Shown here: in pieces, positions 6,687-14,795 of the stretch
Numbering within the stretch: the stretch's first letter is position 1
How the letters are laid out: each line of letters begins with the position of its first letter
NCBI GenBank assembly: GCA_002320245.1
Contig: DCKD01000019.1
Coordinates: 1-24,977 of the forward strand
From: Lachnospiraceae bacterium UBA1683
GTDB taxonomy: Bacteria > Bacillota > Clostridia > Lachnospirales > Lachnospiraceae
Reading direction: 5' to 3'
DNA length: 24,977 nt
Notes under the pieces: generated by a model
Database searches by the model: none
What the model saw: the letters and a program-made list of their open reading frames with translations, nothing else
Told to the model about the DNA's origin: nothing
Position numbers and translations under genes: made by a program

Positions 6687-9033
6687 AACAATCCCCTTCT
6701 CCATTTAAAGTAATCTCTTTTGTTCCTATCCTAAAGCTGATACTATTTCCTTCCAGTTTAGTAAATTTTGCTTCTTGCTTTGAAATATCAATTTCAAGAA
6801 GTGCCCCTCTAAAGCGCAGGCGGAAAGCATATTCTTCCCATTCCTTTGGAATCGCAGGTTTAAACCTGAGCTGGGAGTTTTGACAGCGCACACCTGCAAA
6901 TCCATTGACAATCGCCTGCCATGTACCAGCCATATTTGCTGCGTGGATACCTGCATAAAAATTATTATGATAATCGTCCAAATCCATACGGGCAGACTGG
7001 GAAAAATATTCGTATCCAGTGTCCAGATATCCAATGTCACATGCCACAATTCCGAAAATGCAGGTAGAGAGAGAAGAATGATGTAGAGTTACTTCCTGAT
7101 AGAAGTCATAATTTCTCCTGATTTCTTCCTCTGTAAATAAGTTACTGTGCAGATACATTCCCAAAATAGCATCTGCCTGCTTGGACATACGATGGCGCAT
7201 AATGAAAAGAGGGTGATAATTTTCATAGAGCCATGCCCGTTTTTCCGGCGGTATCTTCGTTTCGTCCCATGGCTTTCTCATCATAAATCCATCGTCCATG
7301 GGATAAATCTTCCTTTTTTCATCATACGGAAAATACATCTTCTCCACAATTTCTCTCCAGAGTTCTGTCTCATCTGTTGAAAAATCTAATTTTTCTTCCA
7401 GCTTTTTAAGGTACTCCGGTGCATTCTTTTCAAGATAGTCCACTGCCTCTGCAGCATCTTTCAGGTTCTCTCTTGCCATAAGATTGGTATAAAAATTGTT
7501 ATCCACCAGTACGTTATATTCATCCGGTCCAGTCACATCACAAATGCAGTATTTTCCACCCTTGCACTCTGCAAAACTGCCCACATCAGCCCATACTCTG
7601 GCTGTCTCTATCAGAATTTCCGCCCCCTTCTCTTTGAGATATTCCGTATCACCGGTAACCTGCAGATAAAGGGACAGGGCATAGGCAATATCTGCATTGA
7701 TATGATACTGGGCTGTTCCCAGAGGATAATAGGTAGACGCCTCTTCCCCGTTTATAGTTCTCCAGGGATACAAAGCCCCTTTCTCGTGCCCCAGGATTCT
7801 GGCTCTTTTGCGTGCCTGTTCCAGTGTCCCATACCGATAGTCCAGAAGATGCTTTGCCGTTTCGGGTTCTGTATACACCAGCACCGGAAGCACATACATC
7901 TCTGTGTCCCAGAAATAATGGCCTTCATATCCTTCCCCTGAAAGTCCTTTTGCACCCATTCCCGTTCTTCCGTCCCGTCCTGCTGACTGAATAATGTGAA
8001 ACAGATTAAAATGGATTCCCTGCTGCAGGGCTTCATTTCCCTTTATTTTTACATCTGCAATCTTCCAAAAACTTTCCATATATGCTTTCTGCTGCTTTTT
8101 CAGACTGTCATATCCTTCCTGCCGTGCAGCACTTAATTCCTGTGTCACAAAATTTTCCAACTGCTCTTTTGGCATATCCAGTTTTGTGGTATAACAGATA
8201 AATTTATCAAGAGTCACCGTTTCCCCCTGCTGAGCTTCCAGTTCAGCAAAAAGAGAAGCGGAAAGTTCTCCCTGTTTCTTCTTCCACAGTTCCTTTTCAC
8301 ATACTTTCCCTATTTCCCTGTATATTTCATGAACGCTTCCACATGCCATAGTCAGATGACTGCCTTTTGTTGTCCCCTCATAGTAAATCAGGTCTTTCTC
8401 TGCCTTTATGTTTGTCTCAAAAAGCCTTCTTCCGAAAGGTCCGTAATCCACAATGGGGTTGGTCTTGCGGGTATGGTTTTCCACATCTGCTTCCAGTTTA
8501 GACACAAATTGAATTTTTCCGGAATAATTGACAGGCGTCACCTGATAATGAATCACCATTATGTTTTTCCTTGCAAAAGACACTAGCCTGCTGATTCGGA
8601 TTTTGGTCTTATGTCCCGCAGGAGACGTCCATACCAGCTTTCTTTCCAGAAAGCCTTCCTTCATGTGCAGAATCCTGGCATACTGCTCCACGACTCCTTC
8701 TTCCATGCTGAACATCTCTCCATCTAATATTACCCGGATTTCCTTCAAGTTAGGAAGATTTAAAAGAGACTGGCTCAAAAGAGGAGAACCAAAGTTTGCC
8801 TCTCCATAGCGAATCTGCTCGCTCTCATAAAAGCCATTGACAAAATTTCCTTCCAGCCCTGTATCAATGTCAAACGGGTATGCTTCTTCAAAGGTTCCTC
8901 TTGTACCTATGTAACCGTTAGATAATGCAAAGGTAGTCTCGTTGCGATAATTATTTTCTCTTTTAAATTCCTTTTCTGTAATGTCCCATACCTGTATGGG
9001 GTAAATTGGTTTTTTCTCTGTATTCATGTTCAT
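6670..9033 (-). CDS. GH65 family disaccharide phosphorylase
   Basis: This 787-residue family 65 enzyme belongs with the maltose, trehalose, kojibiose and nigerose phosphorylases, which use phosphate to split alpha-glucosides and release beta-glucose 1-phosphate. The N-terminal beta-sandwich includes NETTFALSNGYIGTRGTFEE. The (alpha/alpha)6 catalytic barrel has GYEGHYFWDTEMYVLPV, the substrate-loop block YYPLGTAQYHINADIAYAL, and VTGPDEYNVLVDNN with the general acid Glu505. The phosphate site HHSSLS is at about 651-656, which marks a phosphorylase rather than a hydrolase. The end has NMAGTWQAIVNGFAG. The start at 9033 (MNMNTEKK) follows AGGGAGG by three bases; a longer frame beginning at 9081 has no such site. 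Intracellular. The exact linkage cannot be read from the sequence. No beta-phosphoglucomutase gene is nearby, which is odd for this family. Confidence 0.92.
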   Translation of the reverse strand: MNMNTEKKPIYPIQVWDITEKEFKRENNYRNETTFALSNGYIGTRGTFEEAYPFDIDTGLEGNFVNGFYESEQIRYGEANFGSPLLSQSLLNLPNLKEIRVILDGEMFSMEEGVVEQYARILHMKEGFLERKLVWTSPAGHKTKIRISRLVSFARKNIMVIHYQVTPVNYSGKIQFVSKLEADVENHTRKTNPIVDYGPFGRRLFETNIKAEKDLIYYEGTTKGSHLTMACGSVHEIYREIGKVCEKELWKKKQGELSASLFAELEAQQGETVTLDKFICYTTKLDMPKEQLENFVTQELSAARQEGYDSLKKQQKAYMESFWKIADVKIKGNEALQQGIHFNLFHIIQSAGRDGRTGMGAKGLSGEGYEGHYFWDTEMYVLPVLVYTEPETAKHLLDYRYGTLEQARKRARILGHEKGALYPWRTINGEEASTYYPLGTAQYHINADIAYALSLYLQVTGDTEYLKEKGAEILIETARVWADVGSFAECKGGKYCICDVTGPDEYNVLVDNNFYTNLMARENLKDAAEAVDYLEKNAPEYLKKLEEKLDFSTDETELWREIVEKMYFPYDEKRKIYPMDDGFMMRKPWDETKIPPEKRAWLYENYHPLFIMRHRMSKQADAILGMYLHSNLFTEEEIRRNYDFYQEVTLHHSSLSTCIFGIVACDIGYLDTGYEYFSQSARMDLDDYHNNFYAGIHAANMAGTWQAIVNGFAGVRCQNSQLRFKPAIPKEWEEYAFRLRFRGALLEIDISKQEAKFTKLEGNSISFRIGTKEITLNGEGDCYVEKI

Positions 9034-9052
9034 TTGCCTCCCTCCAAATCTT

Positions 9053-9910
9053 TTACCGCATTTTCCAGAATATTTCTTCATCTTTGATAAATGCCATCAA
9101 AAATTCATAGGCATCTGGTTTCAGTGCAGTCTCATGTTTTAAAAGTGCCTGATACTTTAAATTTTCTCTTCCCCTGTCTGATTGCATTTCTTCCGGCAAT
9201 TCAAGAACATAGCGCAACTCCCATGGACAGTCCTCTGTATTTTCAAATCTCTTGGGACAGGTAAATGTGCCTGTGTTTCTAAGAGGCCAGATTTCGTCTC
9301 CTGCACAGGAATGAATCAGACCGCAGTAAAGCCCTGGTTCATACTCTTCCTCCTGTTTCAATTCGTCCAGCACTTCACACACAAAATCATATAATGCTTC
9401 ATGGTCACCATGTGTATCATATTTTGATGTTGTAAATATATTGTTCGGCTGCTTCTCTCTGATAATATGTTTCAAATCCTCTTTAAAATTTCTGCGATTG
9501 TAAAGTCCGTGTTTTCCACATGTTCTCAAATGAATTTCTAATTTATCCACAAGACCATACGTTTCCTGTGTACACGAAGAGGGATATACCTTCTCTTCGT
9601 CCTCTTCCTGATACAAATGCACCAGAAAACTGTCTTCTCGTGGCATTCCGGTATCTGCATACCCCATAATTTCAAAAGAGTTTTCAGAAAGCCCCAGCAC
9701 CTTCAAGCCTGCTATACTTTCTTTCAGTCTGGCATAACCTTTTGAATAATTTCCGCAGCCATAATCTCCATTTGTTGCCATAACTATCGTGCATTCTACT
9801 CCCACTTTTACGGCTTTTCGTATCACTCCCGCTGTCATCAGAATTTCATCGTCCTGATGCGGTACAATTATCATAATACTTCCAAATTTTTCATTTATCT
9901 CTAAATTCAT
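9053..9910 (-). CDS. PIG-L/LmbE-family deacetylase
   Basis: This 285-residue cytoplasmic protein belongs to the PIG-L family of zinc-dependent N-deacetylases (GlcNAc-PI, GlcNAc-inositol and diacetylchitobiose deacetylases). The first metal motif is IIVPHQDDEIL, with His18, Asp21 and the catalytic Asp20/Glu22 region. The second is DTHGDHEALYDF, with His167 and His170. No signal peptide is visible. It starts five bases after the upstream permease stop and ends 19 bases before the GH65 start, so it is firmly inside the sugar operon. That position argues for a catabolic role: removing acetyl groups from an imported N-acetylhexosamine-containing oligosaccharide before or after phosphorolysis. Known members mostly act on alpha-linked GlcNAc glycosides. 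The activity on this pathway's substrate is inferred, not shown. Confidence 0.85.
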   Translation of the reverse strand: MNLEINEKFGSIMIIVPHQDDEILMTAGVIRKAVKVGVECTIVMATNGDYGCGNYSKGYARLKESIAGLKVLGLSENSFEIMGYADTGMPREDSFLVHLYQEEDEEKVYPSSCTQETYGLVDKLEIHLRTCGKHGLYNRRNFKEDLKHIIREKQPNNIFTTSKYDTHGDHEALYDFVCEVLDELKQEEEYEPGLYCGLIHSCAGDEIWPLRNTGTFTCPKRFENTEDCPWELRYVLELPEEMQSDRGRENLKYQALLKHETALKPDAYEFLMAFIKDEEIFWKMR

Positions 9911-9915
9911 TTTTA

Positions 9916-10746
9916 TTACCCTTTCACTGCCCCGGCAGCCACTCCTGCAATAATGTATTTCTGCATAAACACATAGAAAATCATCAGAGGTGCCACACCC
10001 AGCATTAACATTGGGAAAAGAGCTGTCCAGTCTGTTGCAAACTGTCCGATGTTTCTGGTTACTTCCTGTAAAATTACATCGTTTTCCCTGCTCTGCAAAA
10101 ACAACAATGGTGTCATGAACTCATTCCATACATTTAATGTCACAATAATGACAACTGTTGAGATAACCGGTTTTAAAAGAGGAAGCACAATCAGGAAAAA
10201 TCTGCGTAAAACAGAACAGCCATCAATGGAAGCTGCTTCCTCTAACTCTTTTGGAACTGTGGATTCAATAAATTCTTTAAACAAAAATACCGCCTGAGGA
10301 GTATTAATCGCTACGTCCACCAGTATTACGGCCCATAGCGTATTCATCAGTCCAAAACTTTTGACAATCTTATACAAGCTGACAATGTTCATCTGGAACG
10401 GCACAATCAGCCCTGCCAGAAAAAGAAGAAAAAGTCTGGTTCCCATTTTGGACTTTGTTCTGGCAAGGGCATAACCTGCCATAGAACCCAGAATGACAAT
10501 CAGCAAAACTGCTGTAGCCGTAATAAAAAGGGTATTTCCAAAGGCTCTGGGAAATTCCATATTTATCCATGCATTTACATAGTTATCCAGACGAAGAACT
10601 TTAGGCAGTCCCAGAGGATTTACCGTTGCTTCCTGAGAGCCTTTTAAGGTTGTCACAATCAGATAGTAAATCGGTATGAACCAAATGACTGCAATCGCAA
10701 TCATAATAATTTCGGTAAAAACAAGATTTCGTTTTTCTCTTTTCAT
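9916..10746 (-). CDS. ABC sugar transporter permease, MalG/LacG type
   Basis: This 276-residue inner-membrane permease has six predicted membrane segments. The first is TEIIMIAIAVIWFIPIYYLI, and the last block ends in MIFYVFMQKYIIAGVAAGAVKG, the typical MalG-like C-terminus. The EAA coupling loop reads ELEEAASIDGCSVLRRFFLI followed by VLPLLKPV. It pairs with the MalF-type permease encoded just upstream, with which it shares an ATGA overlap, to form the channel of a CUT1 carbohydrate importer. No ATP-binding subunit is encoded in the window, as is common in Clostridia, where one MsmK-like ATPase serves several importers. Confidence 0.93.
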   Translation of the reverse strand: MKREKRNLVFTEIIMIAIAVIWFIPIYYLIVTTLKGSQEATVNPLGLPKVLRLDNYVNAWINMEFPRAFGNTLFITATAVLLIVILGSMAGYALARTKSKMGTRLFLLFLAGLIVPFQMNIVSLYKIVKSFGLMNTLWAVILVDVAINTPQAVFLFKEFIESTVPKELEEAASIDGCSVLRRFFLIVLPLLKPVISTVVIIVTLNVWNEFMTPLLFLQSRENDVILQEVTRNIGQFATDWTALFPMLMLGVAPLMIFYVFMQKYIIAGVAAGAVKG

Positions 10747-11642
10747 TGTATCGCCTCACTCCATTTTCCCATAAGTTTTGTCACCACCGCACTGATAGCC
10801 AGTACAATCACAAAGAAGCACACACCAAACGCTGCACCTGTACTATAGAATCCTTCTGAAATTCCCTTTTTCATCATAACGGTCATAACGGTCTGAGTTG
10901 CATCTCCAGGTCCGCCTGAAGTCATGGAATAGATAATATCAAAGACCTTCATTCCGCCAATCAAGCCAGTTACCACCACAATTTTTACGGACGGGTACAT
11001 CAAAGGCAGTGTCACATAAAAGAATTTCTGAATTCCGTTTGCCCCGTCAATTTCCGCTGCTTCGTAAAGTTCAGGCGCAATTCCCTGCAGATTTGCCAGA
11101 AAAATAACCATAGCCCAGCCTGTCCACTGCCAGATTTGGGTAAGGATTACAGAATACAGTGCGCTTTTAGAAGTAAAGAAATTAACAGTTCCAAGTCCTA
11201 GCTGATGAAGGATATTATTAATTAGACCAAAATCAGAAGAAGACATAATAAAGTTCCACAAATATCCAATAATCAGCGAACTGAATACCGCCGGGAAGAA
11301 AAAGACTGCTCTTAAAATATTTCTGCTTTTTAACTTCCGGTTAAGCACCACGGCAAGGGGAAGACCCAGAATCGTCTGAAAACCAGTCAGCAAAATTGCA
11401 TAAACCACAGAGTTTTTAATTGCAGTAAGCATAACGGGTGTCTGAAATACTTTCAGATAATTTTTAATCCCCACAAAACTTAAATGAATGGGATTCATAT
11501 CTGTATAATCGGTAAAGCTGTAATACACTGTGTAAAGAAAAGGGGTGATGCTAAATACCAGATAAATCACCAGAGCCGGTATAATGAAAATAATAAAATA
11601 TTTTCCCAGTCCCCCTGCCTGTAATTTTTTCTTTCTTGTCAT
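10743..11642 (-). CDS. ABC sugar transporter permease, MalF/UgpA type
   Basis: This 299-residue CUT1-family permease has a first membrane segment at YFIIFIIPALVIYLVFSI. The EAA loop is ELYEAAEIDGANGIQKFFYV then TLPLMYPSVK, and the TSGGPGDATQTVMTVMMKKG block typical of MalF-type subunits follows. The frame remains open up to 11699, but the start is set at 11642 because AGGAGG lies six bases upstream; the longer start would run through a hairpin. It is the partner of the following MalG-type permease (four-base overlap) and is preceded by the gene for the binding lipoprotein, separated by 75 bases that contain a stem-loop. Confidence 0.93.
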   Translation of the reverse strand: MTRKKKLQAGGLGKYFIIFIIPALVIYLVFSITPFLYTVYYSFTDYTDMNPIHLSFVGIKNYLKVFQTPVMLTAIKNSVVYAILLTGFQTILGLPLAVVLNRKLKSRNILRAVFFFPAVFSSLIIGYLWNFIMSSSDFGLINNILHQLGLGTVNFFTSKSALYSVILTQIWQWTGWAMVIFLANLQGIAPELYEAAEIDGANGIQKFFYVTLPLMYPSVKIVVVTGLIGGMKVFDIIYSMTSGGPGDATQTVMTVMMKKGISEGFYSTGAAFGVCFFVIVLAISAVVTKLMGKWSEAIQ

Positions 11643-11665
11643 TTTTGTCCTCCTGATTGCAAAAA

Positions 11666-11699
11666 GTGCCTCTGCGCCACTTTTGGACGCGAGAGGCAC
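11666..11699 (-). terminator. stem-loop between binding protein and permease genes (partial terminator/processing site)
   Basis: On the minus strand GTGCCTCT pairs with AGAGGCAC, extended by GCG/CGC past a one-base bulge, and five T residues follow directly. It sits in the 75-base gap between the solute-binding protein stop and the first permease. In malEFG-like operons such a hairpin causes partial termination or 3' protection, giving more binding protein than permease. That role is inferred here from position and shape. Confidence 0.75.
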
Positions 11700-11717
11700 C
11701 TCTTCTAAAATTTTATT

Positions 11718-12983
11718 TTATTTTTCCAGCAGTTCCTTCACAGCAGAATCCACATTCTTTAAAGTTGTATCTAAATCCTGCTCGCCCAGAAGATAAGACT
11801 GCATTTCTGTTCCGTATGTTTCATGAGCGCTTGCTGCATCTCCCCATTCATTCCACGGACAATATACATTGCCTGCATCAAGAGCTTTTGATGCGCTGGC
11901 ATATTCTTCAGGAAGGTTAAATTCCGCACCCTCCAGATAAGAAGAACCACCCTGATTATCCTGCCAGAAAGCTTTCTGTCCTTCCACTGTAGAGATAGCT
12001 TCCAGCACCTTCATAGCAGCTTCTTTGTTTTCAGAAGATTTATTTACTGCAAATCCACAGCCCGGTCCACCGATTAGCCAGCCGTCACTTGCTTCGGTTC
12101 CATAGAATGGCATCATATCAATTTGCAGTTCCGGATTTTTCTCTTTTATTGTCTCTAAATCCCATGGTCCTGAACAGAACATAGCAGCTTTTCCTGTTGC
12201 AAATTCTTCCAGTGCCTGGTCATGGTCAATTCCTACCATGTCTTCTGTATAAATACCTTCTGTAATCATTTCAGACCATTTTTCCAGATATGGATTCCAG
12301 TTGCCTTCCAAGGTAGTCTTTCCGTCCCGGTATTCCTCGCCGAAATTTTTCCCTTCCTTTGTAGAAAGATATTCTGCTGTCACAAAAGCCATAGAATTTT
12401 TCAGCATTGGTTCCCAGGATTTTAACCCTGCTGCCAGTGGCTTTATGCCTGCGTCCTTAAATTTCTTACATGCAGCTATGTATTCATCAAAAGTGGTAGG
12501 AAGAGCAATGTTATTTTCCTCAAATAACTGCTTGTTGAAATAAATCCCTTCAAACCAGCTAATTCCCGGAAGCGCATAAGTGCCGCCGTCATAACTATAC
12601 ACATTCGTACCTGCTTCTGAATATTTTCCGCCCAGTTCGTCCAATTTCTCCAGATAGCCGAGCTTTGCATGTTTCAAAGCAGATGCAGGTGACTCGCAGA
12701 TGATATCCGGTCCTTCTTCTGCTGACAACTGTGTATCTACAACTGTGTCATAGTTGGAGTTATCAATAAACTGAAATTCCACCGTTACGTCTGGTACTTC
12801 CTTTTTCAGATAATCTAAAAGTGTCTTTACTGTATCCTCACTGTTCCAATAAGTCATTCTGATTTTTGTTTTTCCGTCACTTGTCTTTTCTGTGCTGCTG
12901 TCAGAGTCTTTTCCTCCACAGCCTACTAATAATCCGGCAGTCATAGCCGCGCATAATGCAATACTCACGATTTTTTTCTTCAT
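11718..12983 (-). CDS. extracellular sugar-binding lipoprotein (CUT1 ABC transporter)
   Basis: This 421-residue family 1 solute-binding protein captures the oligosaccharide outside the cell for the downstream permeases. The signal peptide KKIVSIALCAAMTAGLL ends in the lipobox LVGC, with lipidation at Cys22, followed by a Gly/Ser/Asp/Thr-rich tether. The mature part begins KIRMTYWNSEDTVKTLLDYL and includes AMFCSGPWDLETIKEKNPEL and GGPGCGFAVNKSSENKEAAM, usual blocks of the family. The start at 12983 is chosen because GGAGAA precedes it by five bases and a lipoprotein signal follows at once. The frame stays open for 110 further codons upstream, but that part is the operon leader plus an IS256 fragment and is not expected in the protein. 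First gene of the operon. Confidence 0.94.
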   Translation of the reverse strand: MKKKIVSIALCAAMTAGLLVGCGGKDSDSSTEKTSDGKTKIRMTYWNSEDTVKTLLDYLKKEVPDVTVEFQFIDNSNYDTVVDTQLSAEEGPDIICESPASALKHAKLGYLEKLDELGGKYSEAGTNVYSYDGGTYALPGISWFEGIYFNKQLFEENNIALPTTFDEYIAACKKFKDAGIKPLAAGLKSWEPMLKNSMAFVTAEYLSTKEGKNFGEEYRDGKTTLEGNWNPYLEKWSEMITEGIYTEDMVGIDHDQALEEFATGKAAMFCSGPWDLETIKEKNPELQIDMMPFYGTEASDGWLIGGPGCGFAVNKSSENKEAAMKVLEAISTVEGQKAFWQDNQGGSSYLEGAEFNLPEEYASASKALDAGNVYCPWNEWGDAASAHETYGTEMQSYLLGEQDLDTTLKNVDSAVKELLEK

Positions 12984-13017
12984 GGCTTTCTCCTCTTCTC
13001 CTCTTTTATTTGCTCTT

Positions 13018-13023
13018 ATTATA
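13018..13023 (-). promoter_or_regulatory. -10 box of the sugar operon promoter
   Basis: A consensus TATAAT occurs on the minus strand about 35 bases before the binding protein start and is the best promoter element upstream of the operon. The region 17 bases further upstream is T-rich with no TTGACA-like -35, which is what an activator-dependent promoter looks like. YesN, encoded in the same operon, is the natural candidate activator. Confidence 0.5.
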
Positions 13024-13172
13024 AGTTGAAAATAAAACAAATAAAATTGCACATTTTTTCGATTCCTAATATTTTTTCTGGAAGTATATATTTTTCTGGT
13101 ATCTGTTGCTGCCATTTTAGTACAACTGATATTTTTCTCCACACCTTTACAAAAAAACGTGCTTGGAGAAAT

Positions 13173-13289
13173 CATAAGTTCCTGCAGGATATCCTTAAAA
13201 CTGTCTTTCAAGAGCGAATAGACATCTGCAACGCTACTAATGTTACTTTCTGAAATAATTTGTCGGATTTGCTCCTTTGCTACTGACAT
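13173..13289 (-). pseudogene. IS256-family transposase N-terminal fragment
   Basis: Thirty-nine codons starting MSVAKEQIRQIISESN and continuing SSVADVYSLLKDSFKDILQE match the N-terminus of Mutator/IS256 transposases. A GGAG ribosome binding site precedes the ATG. The homology stops abruptly after LQELM, just before the usual EAELDATLGY block, and the remaining sequence is unrelated. The fragment is accidentally in frame with the downstream lipoprotein gene. No second IS end or target duplication could be recognised. Confidence 0.65.
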
Positions 13290-13370
13290 AAAAATACTCC
13301 TTTTCAATAACAATTGTTATATCTTAATTCTTACCAAAAAGGAGCTATTTTTTACCAAAGACAGATTAAT

Positions 13371-13556
13371 TTACATTACCTTTTTATATAGCATATTGTT
13401 TAGTATTTTGTTTTCTTCATTCTCTCCTTCAATTTCAATAGCAGGTTTGAAATTTTGAATCAATTTTTCATACCCACATAATAATCCGCAATAAATTCTT
13501 TTTAATGCTAATTGATTGTATGTGTTTCTACATTTTTCCCATTCAATTTGGTATTT
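13371..13556 (-). other. open frame continuing in phase past the jetD stop
   Basis: After the jetD TGA (13557-13559) the same frame stays open for 61 more codons and ends in TAA at 13371. It contains coding-like sequence such as LALKRIYCGLLCGYEKLIQN and NFKPAIEIEGENEENKILNN. It has no usable start codon near its beginning. JetD itself appears complete at the TGA, so this is either the tail of a vanished gene or chance. I do not recognise it. The rest of 13290-13370 holds no gene; it contains TTACCAAA twice as a direct repeat. Confidence 0.3.
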
Positions 13557-14795
13557 TCATGTGCAGATTCTGACCGCCTCCTGCTCAAGTTTGACCCCCT
13601 TTTCTTTCATATACAGAAGCACGTCCAGGTTCTCTCCCTTTCCTGTCATTTCTTTCTCTATCAGCATTCGCAGCCCTTTCTTGTCATTTTCTGTCAGTTT
13701 CTTTGTATAGTTTTCATATATCTCCAATTCCCGGATTCCCATATGATAAGTCTGAAACGGAATCTGCGTCTTCTCGCATAAATCTCTGTAAATCCGAAAT
13801 CCCCCTACATCAATATCTCCAAAGTGAAGATACCTTGCGTTAGGGATCTCCCGGTACACCATCCGCAATAATTCTCTTCGCACAGAATTATGATAACCGC
13901 CAAGATAGATAATCAAACTGCCTTCTTCTTTCCATCTGAAAAATGTTGTCAGATTCTCTATGGTAATGACTTTCTTTATGCTTTCTTTTCCACAGATTCT
14001 GATACCTTTTATATCCGCTCCGGAAATTCCGATTCCCTGCTTGAGGAGTGGCAATTCCATAACAGAACTGTCTTTTTCTGCTAACAGAATCCTTCCTTCT
14101 CCTTTAAAATACACATAATCCGGCGTCTTGTAAATTCTGTATTCAGAGAGAATGGCGTCCGTATCCATGTCCGCAAATTCCGGGCGGAAACGCCGCATAA
14201 TCTTTCCGATTACTCCCGACATTTCTTCAAATATCTTAGAGTCTCCAAAATGACGGATAGAAAATTCCCGGATATAACAGGATTCTTCGTTATTTTCAAC
14301 CTGGAAAAGCGCCGATAATATCCTTTCCGTCCTGTCCGAATCCGATATATCCACGAATTCTTTTACCGTTTTTCCCTCTTCTATTCTTTGCTTCACATAA
14401 AATACAAATGCACAAAGCACCGGCATTTCCTTGCTCTTCAATGTCCATGCTTCCAGAAGTTTCAGATGCGCGTTTTCATCCTCTTCCTTTGGAGTCCGCT
14501 TCAGATACGCATAAACCAATTCTATGTGCGCTGTATTTAAAAGAACTTTTTCAATAATATGTCCTTCTTTCCCCTTTTTCCATACAATCGTCAAAAGTTC
14601 TTTCCGCTCTAACTCTTTTACAACTGCGTGGATTTCATCATAGGCAAGAGAGCTCTCATTAAAATACTCCGGTACTGTCTTTTTTGTAAACGGAAACGCA
14701 ATCTGAACCTTTACTTTATTTTCTCCTCGTGAAAGCGCACTTTTTTCATAGGAATCTATGAGTACATTCAAAATTTTTTCATCATACCGTATCAT
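13557..14795 (-). CDS. jetD: Wadjet nuclease subunit JetD (DUF3322/DUF2220, Toprim-like)
   Basis: This 412-residue protein is the topoisomerase-VI-A-like nuclease subunit of Wadjet, which cuts plasmid DNA once the SMC motor has reeled it in. The N-terminal half (about 1-190) is helical and winged-helix-like (DUF3322). The C-terminal half is the Toprim-like DUF2220 domain: VITIENLTTFFRW with Glu280, IIYLGGYHNSVRRELL, and YLHFGDIDVGGFRIY with Asp327 and Asp329 as likely metal ligands. All of these acidic residues are present, so it should be active. It overlaps the end of jetC by 14 bases and is the last gene of the operon. No clear terminator hairpin follows. Confidence 0.93.
   Translation of the reverse strand: MIRYDEKILNVLIDSYEKSALSRGENKVKVQIAFPFTKKTVPEYFNESSLAYDEIHAVVKELERKELLTIVWKKGKEGHIIEKVLLNTAHIELVYAYLKRTPKEEDENAHLKLLEAWTLKSKEMPVLCAFVFYVKQRIEEGKTVKEFVDISDSDRTERILSALFQVENNEESCYIREFSIRHFGDSKIFEEMSGVIGKIMRRFRPEFADMDTDAILSEYRIYKTPDYVYFKGEGRILLAEKDSSVMELPLLKQGIGISGADIKGIRICGKESIKKVITIENLTTFFRWKEEGSLIIYLGGYHNSVRRELLRMVYREIPNARYLHFGDIDVGGFRIYRDLCEKTQIPFQTYHMGIRELEIYENYTKKLTENDKKGLRMLIEKEMTGKGENLDVLLYMKEKGVKLEQEAVRICT

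Noticed and set aside
9053..9910. PIG-L gene as part of bacillithiol or mycothiol synthesis
   Set aside because: It is locked within a sugar import and phosphorolysis operon with no glycosyltransferase or cysteine ligase nearby.
12984..13313. N-terminal extension of the sugar-binding protein to 531 residues
   Set aside because: A lipoprotein signal and ribosome binding site place the start at 12983; the extension is leader DNA and an IS256 piece.
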